5,091 bases of DNA, taken from Actinomycetota bacterium. GTDB lineage: Bacteria > Actinomycetota > Acidimicrobiia > Acidimicrobiales > Microtrichaceae. The first letter of the stretch is position 1, and every line of letters begins with the position of its first letter. Below, piece after piece: positions 1-4,309 of the stretch. The stretch is from assembly GCA_018268735.1 (NCBI GenBank), contig JAFDWA010000159.1, positions 1 to 5,091 on the forward strand. The letters run 5' to 3'. The notes below the pieces were generated by a model. That model did not search any database. It was not told the DNA's origin and saw nothing but the letters and a program-made list of their open reading frames with translations. The position numbers were made by a program, and so were the translations under genes.

Positions 1-486
1 ACCGAGAGCGCGGCGTCGGTGACGAGCGTGCTGTTCGGCGACCTCCTCGCGGTGACCAGCGGTCAACTCGTCGTGTTCGGCGGGATGACCGCGCTGATCG
101 TCGTCGTGCTCGCGGCGATCGGACGTCCGCTGCTGTTCGTGTCGGTCGACCCTCAGGTCGCCGAAGCCAAGGGCGTCCCGGTCCGGGTGCTCGCGCTCGC
201 GTTCATGGTGCTGCTCGCGCTGGTCACGACGATGGCCGTGCAGGTGGTCGGAACGCTGCTGCTGTTCGCGCTGGTCGTCACTCCGGCAGCGACGGCGCTG
301 GTGGTGACCGCCCGCCCGTGGGCAGCGGTCGGGCTCAGCACCGCGATCGCGCTCGGGTGCGTGTGGGTCGGCCTGACGCTGTCGGTGATGTTCGACCTGC
401 CGCCGAGCTTCCCGATCGTCGCGATCGCGTTCGTGCTGTGGTTGGTGGTGACCCTCGGCTCACGTCGGCGTGGCGCTGCGGACTGA
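1..486 (+). CDS. Metal ABC transporter permease, ABC-3 (ZnuB/TroC-like) family, C-terminal part
   Basis: This is the C-terminal 161 residues of an inner-membrane permease that would form the channel for Zn2+ or Mn2+ (possibly another divalent metal), working with an ATPase and a solute-binding lipoprotein encoded outside the window. The frame is open from base 1, so the gene continues upstream; the GTG at 19 is internal. Family hallmarks seen, numbered from base 1: a loop FVSVDPQVAEAKGVPVR (46-62), which resembles the cytoplasmic segment that contacts the ATPase, then GTLLLFALVVTPAATA (84-99) and DLPPSFPIV (132-140). Five hydrophobic segments lie at about 22-41, 62-79, 83-103, 107-128 and 136-152. 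The protein ends in a short basic tail, SRRRGAAD. The metal cannot be told from this half. Family assignment is firm; substrate is not. Confidence 0.88.
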   Translation, partial: TESAASVTSVLFGDLLAVTSGQLVVFGGMTALIVVVLAAIGRPLLFVSVDPQVAEAKGVPVRVLALAFMVLLALVTTMAVQVVGTLLLFALVVTPAATALVVTARPWAAVGLSTAIALGCVWVGLTLSVMFDLPPSFPIVAIAFVLWLVVTLGSRRRGAAD

Positions 487-519
487 ACCGACGTCGCAGT
501 TCGTGGATCCTGTCGTGTC

Positions 520-548
520 TGTCAACCTGGAAGGGTCCGGCGTGCGTC
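520..548 (+). promoter_or_regulatory. Candidate ECF-type promoter of the sigma factor operon
   Basis: TGTCAACC (520-527) carries the AAC core typical of ECF -35 elements. CGTC (545-548), a common ECF -10 core, follows after 17 nt. Transcription would begin about 553-556, just before the GGAGG (556-560) of the sigma gene. This would fit autoregulation, which is common for ECF factors. The very short leader is a weakness, and short motifs occur by chance. Confidence 0.3.
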
Positions 549-567
549 ACATGTCGGAGGCCGGCTG

Positions 568-1101
568 ATGGACCGAGTGACGATCGAGGCGTTCGTGCGG
601 AGCGACTACCCGCGTGTCGTCGCGGCGGTCGGGTTCGCATGTGGCGATCGGAGCCTCGCCGAGGACGCGGTGCAGGACGTGTTGGCCGGGTTGCTGGTCG
701 AGGACCGGGAGATCCGCAGCCTCCCCGGCTGGGTGGTGGCCGCGGCGTTGAACCGTGTCCGCTCGGGCGAACGACGACGGGGAGCGGAGCAGCGTGCGTT
801 CGTCCGCCTCGCGTCGCGTCCCGTCACCTCCGGTGATGGCGTCGCCGTCGGCAGCGTCGAGGACGACCTGCTCGTCGCCCTGCGACGGCTCCCGACCCGC
901 CAACGGGAGATCGTCGCACTGCACTACCTGCTCGACATGTCCGTCGATGAGGTCGCGGCCACGCTCGGGGTGAGCGACGGCACCGTCAAGACCCAGCTGC
1001 ACCGGGCCCGGGCGACGCTCCGGGGATGCCTGGGTGATCACCGCACGTCGGCTCGTGCAGGGGTGCCAGACGTCGAGGAGGTCGACGATGTCCGTGGATG
1101 A
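568..1101 (+). CDS. ECF-type sigma-70 family RNA polymerase sigma factor
   Basis: A 177-residue alternative sigma factor with the two-domain ECF layout. Region 2 spans about residues 7-72: FVRSDYPRVVAAV, then the acidic helix SLAEDAVQDVLAGLL (29-43), and GWVVAAALNRVRSGERRR (54-71) for the -10 contact part. A linker of about 25 residues follows. Region 4 spans about 100-153: LRRLPTRQREIVALHYL, then the helix-turn-helix MSVDEVAATLGVSDGTVKTQ (124-143), followed by LHRARATLR, which would read the -35 element. The ATG at 568 is set by GGAGG at 556-560, 7 nt upstream. The last 14 nt overlap the next gene, so the two are almost certainly co-transcribed and translationally coupled. The C-terminal 25 residues (153-177) are acidic and non-conserved in look; I see no SnoaL-like extension. 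The subgroup and signal cannot be named from sequence alone. Confidence 0.93.
   Translation: MDRVTIEAFVRSDYPRVVAAVGFACGDRSLAEDAVQDVLAGLLVEDREIRSLPGWVVAAALNRVRSGERRRGAEQRAFVRLASRPVTSGDGVAVGSVEDDLLVALRRLPTRQREIVALHYLLDMSVDEVAATLGVSDGTVKTQLHRARATLRGCLGDHRTSARAGVPDVEEVDDVRG
1075..1081 (+). promoter_or_regulatory. Ribosome binding site fixing the start of the membrane protein
   Basis: GAGGAGG lies inside the end of the sigma gene, 6 nt before the ATG at 1088. It chooses this start over an upstream in-frame ATG at 1034, which has no such site and lies deeper in the sigma gene. Confidence 0.75.
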
Positions 1102-2215
1102 CCGGATCCGTGACGGGCTCGAATCGCTCGTCGAACCCGTCGATGGCGACGCGGTCATGTCCGCGATCGACGACCGCGCCCGCCGGGCAGGCCCGGTGGA
1201 TGAGACGGCAGCGCCGCGGCGTCGTCGGTGGCCGCTGGCTGCCGTCGCCGCGGTCCTCCTCCTCCTCGCTGTGGCGGTCGGTGGCTGGTGGTTCGGCGGC
1301 GGTCGACGAACCGTCCACCACGTCGATCTCGGACCGGCGACGGATCCGCCGACGAGCGTCCCGAGCTCGACGATCCCGGATGCCGGTGTCACCTTCCTGC
1401 TCGTCTGGAGCGGTGCAACAGATGAGCCGGCCGGTTCTCTGCGGGTTGCCGATACCGTCGATGACCAGGCACGGCTGTTGTCAGGCGAAATCCAGCCGCA
1501 GGGTCAGCTGCCCGTCCCGAGGATCCCGACCATGGGGTCGCTCCCGGTTCTGGTGGCCATGACGATTTCCCATGATGGATGTCCGCCGAGCCTCGATCGC
1601 TTCGTTGTCGACGGGACCACCCTCACCCCGATGTTCCGGCAGGTCGCGGGCGGGTCGTGCGCGAAGGGAACCAGTACAACGACCTACCTGGTGCAGCTCG
1701 ACTGGGACAGCATCGGATCGAGCGCCCGGTTCGTGCTCCCAGCCGATGTTTCCCACGCGGAGCGCACCACTTCGGCCGAGGCGCATCGGCCGGATCCGTT
1801 CTATGCCACCGGACCACTCCTGCACGGTCGACTCGAGCTGTCGGCGACATCCATGCCGGCGGGTGGAACGTTGAACGGCGAGGTGGTCATCGACAACGAC
1901 ACGGGTGCTCCGATCACCTTCCGCGGATGCGGAACACCGGTGAACGTCACGCTGCACGGCCACGGCGTGTCCCAAGGGGGCGTCTGGCCCATGTGCGGGC
2001 AGGATCTGACGTTCCCGGTGGGCGAGAGTCGGTGGCCGGTCACCGTGTCGGCGACCTTCGGAATGTGCGGCGAGTCGGCGGATCCTCAGGTTCGGCGCTG
2101 CGTGGACGGCCACGTCCCGCCGTTGCCGCCGGGCACGTACCGGGCGGTGGCCACGTGGTCGAGTGACGCGTTCCAGCTCGAGGTCCCGGCGGTGACGGTG
2201 ACCGTCACGCCCTGA
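1088..2215 (+). CDS. Single-pass membrane protein with Ig-like exterior domain, putative anti-sigma or sensor partner of the ECF factor
   Basis: A 375-residue protein of unknown family. Residues 1-46 are cytoplasmic in character: an acidic/basic helical stretch (MSVDDRIRDGLESLVEPVDG) ending in PRRRR at 43-47. One membrane segment spans about 48-69 (WPLAAVAAVLLLLAVAVGGW), with the positive residues before it favouring an N-in, C-out topology. A Pro/Ser/Thr-rich linker (82-98) follows. Then come a beta-rich part (100-220) and a C-terminal part (246-374) with the pattern of an Ig-like fold: MPAGGTLNGEVVIDNDTGAPIT, then LPPGTYRAVATW and an alternating VTVTVT strand. Six cysteines (165, 191, 281, 303, 327, 338) all lie outside the membrane and could form disulfides. 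The 14-nt overlap with the sigma gene suggests it controls or senses for that factor. It lacks the HxxxCxxC zinc motif of ZAS anti-sigma domains, so the anti-sigma role is inferred from position only. Confidence 0.8.
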   Translation: MSVDDRIRDGLESLVEPVDGDAVMSAIDDRARRAGPVDETAAPRRRRWPLAAVAAVLLLLAVAVGGWWFGGGRRTVHHVDLGPATDPPTSVPSSTIPDAGVTFLLVWSGATDEPAGSLRVADTVDDQARLLSGEIQPQGQLPVPRIPTMGSLPVLVAMTISHDGCPPSLDRFVVDGTTLTPMFRQVAGGSCAKGTSTTTYLVQLDWDSIGSSARFVLPADVSHAERTTSAEAHRPDPFYATGPLLHGRLELSATSMPAGGTLNGEVVIDNDTGAPITFRGCGTPVNVTLHGHGVSQGGVWPMCGQDLTFPVGESRWPVTVSATFGMCGESADPQVRRCVDGHVPPLPPGTYRAVATWSSDAFQLEVPAVTVTVTP

Positions 2216-2240
2216 ACCGCCACGTCCGGCTGGGTGCCGG
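2192..2240. terminator. Weak hairpins between convergent genes, possible bidirectional terminator
   Basis: Two inverted repeats flank the stop at 2213-2215. GTGACGG (2192-2198) pairs with CCGTCAC (2202-2208) across 3 nt, inside the last codons. CCGGC (2226-2230) pairs with GCCGG (2236-2240) across 5 nt. Neither has a T-tract. The position between two converging genes suits termination on both strands, but the first repeat may merely reflect the Val-Thr codon run. Confidence 0.25.
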
Positions 2241-2263
2241 CTGCTCCTGGGTGCGGTCGAGGA

Positions 2264-2728
2264 TCAGTACTCGCCCTTGATGACGAAGTAGGACCCGCGG
2301 ATCGTGCCGGCCAGCTTGGAGCGCTGTCGTGCGAACTTGAAGCGGTCGACCAACTCGTCCGGGATGTCCATCCCCTCGGACAGCTTGAAGCCGACGGCCC
2401 GCTTCTTGGGATCCTCGACGTCGTACATGACGTTGATCGACAGTCCGCTCTCGTAGAACACGTAGTCGAAGCGGAGGGTCTCCACCTGGAAGCTCGTCGC
2501 TTCGAGCGGCGGGGAGGCGATGGTGATGTCCCGCTCCTCGGCCAGGATGCGTTGCACCCGTTCGATCGTGTCGGCGGCATCGACCGCGGGTTCGACGACG
2601 AAGGTGTGGTCGTACTTGTTCTTGAAGTAGCGGGCCTCGTTCGCTCGCAGACCGGCCAGCGCGTCGGCGACCGGTGAGGACTCGAGGCCGATGGTCGACA
2701 CCTCGTCGAAGGCCACGGTGTAGGGCAT
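2264..2728 (-). CDS. Uncharacterised 154-residue soluble protein
   Basis: I do not recognise this family. The protein is 154 residues, with no membrane segment, signal peptide or cysteine. The first half looks helical (DALAGLRANEARYFKNKYDH, then AADTIERVQRILAEE). The second half alternates like beta-strands (TSFQVETLRFDYVFYESGLS, then INVMYDV and GSYFVIKGEY), with a charged helix DIPDELVDRFKFARQRSK between. It is compact, with regular GC-ending codon use, and reads as a real gene in preference to the longer overlapping frames on the same strand, whose translations are Arg/Pro/Ser-rich and low in complexity. No Shine-Dalgarno motif stands at useful spacing; a TAGCGT box ends 6 nt before the ATG, so translation may be leaderless. 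It runs toward the sigma operon and lies 123 nt downstream of the hemerythrin gene. A separate promoter is likely. Confidence 0.75.
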   Translation of the reverse strand: MPYTVAFDEVSTIGLESSPVADALAGLRANEARYFKNKYDHTFVVEPAVDAADTIERVQRILAEERDITIASPPLEATSFQVETLRFDYVFYESGLSINVMYDVEDPKKRAVGFKLSEGMDIPDELVDRFKFARQRSKLAGTIRGSYFVIKGEY

Positions 2729-2734
2729 GACCGG

Positions 2735-2740
2735 ACGCTA
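2735..2740 (-). promoter_or_regulatory. Candidate -10 box for a leaderless start
   Basis: On the minus strand TAGCGT matches the TANNNT form of actinobacterial -10 boxes. Six nt separate it from the ATG at 2728, so transcription would start at or next to the A of the start codon. No clear -35 hexamer is visible. Confidence 0.45.
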
Positions 2741-2748
2741 CCGCTCCG

Positions 2749-2779
2749 CGTCCTGCCTTCCAGCCGTCCTTGCCTTCCA
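2749..2779. repeat. Imperfect 14/15-nt direct repeat upstream of the uncharacterised gene
   Basis: CGTCCTGCCTTCCA (2749-2762) recurs as CGTCCTTGCCTTCCA (2765-2779), differing by one inserted T, with a 16-nt period. It lies just upstream of the TAGCGT box, over the -35 region, and could be an operator or a chance duplication. Confidence 0.4.
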
Positions 2780-2802
2780 TCTCCGCTGCTGCCCCCGCCG
2801 AA

Positions 2803-2843
2803 CTCGGGCACCAGCGAGCACTGGATGGTCGCCGATGCCCGAG
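2803..2843 (-). terminator. Structured inverted repeat after the hemerythrin gene
   Basis: CTCGGGCA (2803-2810) and TGCCCGAG (2836-2843) are perfect 8-bp inverted arms. A smaller hairpin, CCAG (2811-2814) with CTGG (2821-2824), stacks directly on the outer stem. It begins 8 nt past the hemerythrin stop codon on the minus strand. There is no T-tract, as is usual for actinobacterial terminators, so it may end transcription or stabilise the 3' end. Confidence 0.4.
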
Positions 2844-2851
2844 ATCGACGA

Positions 2852-3445
2852 TCAGGTCGCGGTCGCCGGGTGCTCGTGGTCGTGCGGGTGGTCGTGGTCG
2901 TGCGGGTGGTCGTGATCGTGCGGGTGGTCGTGGTCGTGCGGGTGGTCGTGGTCGTGCGGATGGTCGTGGTCGTGCTGCTGGCGTTCGGGGTGCAGCGGTT
3001 GGACCGCGACGCCGGGGGACTCCGCGTCGACGAGCTCGTGGACAGCTTCGAGGACCTCCCAGGTGTCGCCGTCGAACCAGAACAACGCCGAGCTGAACAG
3101 GACCTCCTCCTCTTCTTCGACGTGGCGTTGCAGCGCGTAGAACGCGAGGTGCTCGAAGCGGTCGGTCTCGATCAGCTCGGCGATCTCGCGGTGCTCCTCC
3201 TCCAGGTGCGCGAACGCGCCGTCGTCGTCGCCCATCTGCGAGATGAGGAGCGGGTACAGGCCGGCCTCCTCCTTCGCTGAGTGCATCTCCAGCAGCTCGA
3301 GCAGCCTGGCCTTGCCCGCGTCGTCGATCGGGCGGTGGGAGCGAGTCGCGGACGACAGGGTCTCGGCGAGGGCGAGGATCTCCACGTGGTCCGCGGTGAG
3401 CTGCGCGATCGGTGCGTACTCCCGGCACCCGCAGTGGTCACACAT
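2852..3445 (-). CDS. Hemerythrin-domain protein with Cys-rich N-terminus and His/Asp hexad tail
   Basis: A 197-residue cytoplasmic four-helix protein expected to hold a diiron centre that binds O2 or related small molecules; such proteins serve in oxygen, NO or iron handling. Candidate iron ligands follow the hemerythrin order: H20 (TADHVEI), H55 with E59 (MHSAKEE), H80 and E84/H85 (AHLEEEHREI), then H108 with E112 (QRHVEEEEEVLF). The domain ends near residue 150. The N-terminus MCDHCGCR puts C2, H4, C5 and C7 close together, like a small metal- or redox-active site. Residues 158-193 are six hexads, five HDHDHP and one HDHEHP, giving a strongly metal-binding tail. No signal peptide or membrane segment is present. 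The ATG at 3445 is chosen because it yields the MCDHCGC start, though the Shine-Dalgarno match is poor. The gene is divergent from vapBC, with 129 nt between start codons. Function beyond the fold is not shown. Confidence 0.9.
   Translation of the reverse strand: MCDHCGCREYAPIAQLTADHVEILALAETLSSATRSHRPIDDAGKARLLELLEMHSAKEEAGLYPLLISQMGDDDGAFAHLEEEHREIAELIETDRFEHLAFYALQRHVEEEEEVLFSSALFWFDGDTWEVLEAVHELVDAESPGVAVQPLHPERQQHDHDHPHDHDHPHDHDHPHDHDHPHDHDHPHDHEHPATAT
2867..2974 (-). repeat. Six in-frame 18-nt tandem repeats encoding HDHDHP hexads
   Basis: Exactly 108 nt, six 18-nt units, encode residues 158-193 of the hemerythrin protein. The units are nearly identical at the nucleotide level: the plus strand repeats ggtcgtggtcgtgcgggt with single-base variants (gtgatc near 2917, gcggat near 2958). 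High identity suggests recent expansion or ongoing slippage, so copy number may vary between strains. Confidence 0.9.
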
Positions 3446-3512
3446 CGACGCTGGTCCCGTCCACTGGTCTGCTCTGTCTCACCGGCACGCTCGACGTCAC
3501 CGGACCGCCGAG

Positions 3513-3541
3513 AGAATATCTCCACGATCGGATAGAAGAAA
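3513..3541 (-). promoter_or_regulatory. Candidate promoter of the hemerythrin gene
   Basis: On the minus strand TTTCTT (3541-3536) and TATTCT (3518-3513) are 17 nt apart, a plausible housekeeping promoter with a weak -35. It lies in the locally AT-richer part of the divergent intergenic region and would give a leader of about 60 nt. The -10 sits inside a small palindrome, GAGA-ATA-TCTC (3512-3522). Confidence 0.35.
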
Positions 3542-3550
3542 CCACGATCT
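3522..3550. repeat. CCACGATC direct repeat spaced 21 nt in the divergent promoter region
   Basis: CCACGATC occurs at 3522-3529 and again at 3543-3550, 21 nt apart start to start, which is two helical turns. The pair lies between the hemerythrin -10 and the vapB -10 boxes, so a protein bound on one face of the DNA could affect both. Chance recurrence is possible. Confidence 0.35.
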
Positions 3551-3560
3551 CTCCATGTCG

Positions 3561-3578
3561 GTATGCTGGCATACATGC
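3561..3578 (+). promoter_or_regulatory. vapB -10 box embedded in a palindrome, likely autoregulatory operator
   Basis: GTATGC (3561-3566) and GCATAC (3569-3574) are perfect inverted arms 2 bp apart, and a further ATGC follows at 3575-3578. ATGC/GCAT/ATGC thus recur every 6 bp. The palindrome contains TATGCT (3562-3567), a TANNNT -10 box ending 7 nt before the ATG at 3575. That suggests a leaderless transcript whose promoter would be covered when the VapB ribbon-helix-helix dimer binds. RHH antitoxins commonly repress their own operon in this way; binding here is inferred. Confidence 0.5.
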
Positions 3579-3808
3579 AGCGCACCACCGTGAAGCTCCC
3601 CGATGAGCTCGATGCCCGCCTCCGGCATGAGGCGGCTCGGCGTGGCGTGACGGTGTCCGAGGTGACGCGCGAAGCGATCGAGGAGCACCTTGGCGCCGGC
3701 CGTTCCCGTCGCAAGCTCCTCGCTGCCGCCGTCGGAGCGAGCGGCCGTAGCGACATCTCCGAACGGATCGAGGAGATCCTCGCGGCTGAGGGGTTCGCAT
3801 CGGACTGA
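3575..3808 (+). CDS. vapB: VapB-type ribbon-helix-helix antitoxin
   Basis: A 77-residue antitoxin expected to bind and inhibit the downstream PIN toxin and to repress its own operon. Residues 3-39 fit a ribbon-helix-helix DNA-binding domain: strand RTTVKLPD, helix ELDARLRHEAARRG, turn TVSE, helix VTREAIEEHL. A basic linker (GRSRRKLL) follows. The C-terminus SGRSDISERIEEILAAEGFASD (56-77) is the likely toxin-binding tail. An in-frame ATG at 3563 lies inside the operator/-10 palindrome, so the ATG at 3575 is preferred; it gives the usual short N-terminus before the strand. No Shine-Dalgarno is seen, which agrees with a leaderless start. The stop TGA overlaps the probable CTG start of vapC (CTGA), so the pair is translationally coupled. 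The symbol is by family; the specific homologue is unknown. Confidence 0.88.
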   Translation: MQRTTVKLPDELDARLRHEAARRGVTVSEVTREAIEEHLGAGRSRRKLLAAAVGASGRSDISERIEEILAAEGFASD

Positions 3809-4209
3809 TCGTCGACGCCGGGCCGTTGTACGCCTACGTCGACCGTGACGACCGACACCACGAGGTCTGCCTCGATCTGCTGGAGACCCACCCGGGGCCG
3901 TTGGTCGTACCGATGCTGGTGGTCACCGAGGTCACCTACCTGATCGGTTCCCGTCTCGGTGCTGAGAGCGAGATCCGCTTCCTCGGTGATCTCGCGGCGG
4001 GAAACCTCATCGCCGAACCGGTGATGCCGGCCGATTGGATCCGGATCGCCGAACTGGTCGCCCGCTATCGGGACCTGCCGCTCGGCACGGCTGACGCCTC
4101 CGTCGTCGCCGCGTCGGAGCGGCTCGGGATCAGCGAGATCGCGACGCTCGACCGCCGTCACTTCTCGGTCGTGCAGCCTGCATCCGGGGTCTTCGAACTG
4201 CTGCCGTGA
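3805..4209 (+). CDS. vapC: VapC-type PIN-domain ribonuclease toxin
   Basis: A 134-residue PIN-domain toxin; VapC proteins cleave RNA, often tRNA or rRNA, using Mg2+ or Mn2+, and are held inactive by VapB. With the start used here the sequence begins MIVDAGPLYAYVDRDD. The acidic site residues are D4 (VDAGPL), E42 (VVTEVTYL), D97 (GTADASVVA) and D116 (ATLDRRHF), all in family order. No ATG, GTG or TTG gives this complete domain: the first such codon is the TTG at 3826, which would delete the strand carrying D4. The CTG at 3805 overlaps the vapB stop exactly as ATGA usually does, and GAGGGG at 3788-3793 lies 11 nt before it. ATC at 3799 (5 nt from the same GAGGGG) or at 3808 are weaker options. 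Length and motifs look intact. RNA target unknown. Confidence 0.87.
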   Translation: MIVDAGPLYAYVDRDDRHHEVCLDLLETHPGPLVVPMLVVTEVTYLIGSRLGAESEIRFLGDLAAGNLIAEPVMPADWIRIAELVARYRDLPLGTADASVVAASERLGISEIATLDRRHFSVVQPASGVFELLP

Positions 4210-4221
4210 CGGTGTTGCCAG

Positions 4222-4253
4222 GTGGCCGTGTCGCTGCGTGGCCGTGTCGCAGC
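4222..4253. repeat. 16-nt tandem duplication after vapC
   Basis: GTGGCCGTGTCGCTGC (4222-4237) is followed directly by GTGGCCGTGTCGCAGC (4238-4253), with one mismatch. It lies 13 nt after the vapC stop. The mismatch creates CGCTGC (4232-4237) and GCAGCG (4249-4254), complementary arms of a small hairpin. Confidence 0.6.
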
Positions 4254-4270
4254 GTGCCGTCCCACGCTGT
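4249..4270 (+). terminator. Hairpin between vapC and the helicase gene, possible terminator
   Basis: CAGCGTG (4250-4256) pairs with CACGCTG (4263-4269) across 6 nt, and a G-T pair (4249, 4270) can extend it. A competing 6-bp hairpin uses CGCTGC at 4232 with GCAGCG at 4249. No T-tract follows. The placement after the vapBC operon and before the next promoter-like box suits a terminator. Confidence 0.35.
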
Positions 4271-4283
4271 CGGGGCGGGTCGG

Positions 4284-4289
4284 TACGCT
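4284..4289 (+). promoter_or_regulatory. Candidate -10 box of the helicase gene
   Basis: TACGCT matches TANNNT and lies in TCGGTACGCTG, which differs by one base from TCGGTATGCTG at the vapB promoter. Transcription would start near 4296-4298, just at a possible GTG start (4298) and 12-14 nt before the ATG at 4310. No clear -35 is seen. Confidence 0.4.
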
Positions 4290-4309
4290 GCTGTCCGGTG
4301 AGGGGTGCC

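Noticed and set aside
1..486. Possible linkage of the metal permease, hemerythrin and His-rich tail as one metal-handling system.
   Set aside because: They are about 2.4 kb apart, on opposite strands, and separated by an unrelated sigma operon; nothing in the sequence joins their regulation.
1034..1087. Upstream in-frame extension of the membrane protein to an ATG at 1034.
   Set aside because: It would lie deep within the sigma gene and has no ribosome binding site, whereas 1088 has GAGGAGG at 6-nt spacing.
547..1392. A 281-codon minus-strand frame opposite the sigma factor gene.
   Set aside because: The plus strand encodes an unmistakable ECF sigma factor with a good ribosome binding site.
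2867..2974. Tandem 18-nt units considered as a CRISPR or satellite array.
   Set aside because: The units are contiguous with no unique spacers, keep frame exactly and encode HDHDHP in a hemerythrin gene.
2205..3428. A 407-codon open frame on the minus strand spanning the uncharacterised gene and most of the hemerythrin gene.
   Set aside because: Its translation is Arg/Pro/Ala-rich and low in complexity and includes the hexad repeat read out of frame. The hemerythrin frame has recognisable iron ligands, so this is a GC-driven shadow.
3563..3574. Upstream vapB start at the ATG at 3563, adding MLAY.
   Set aside because: That codon lies inside the TATGCT -10 box and operator palindrome. The ATG at 3575 fits a leaderless start and the usual RHH N-terminus.
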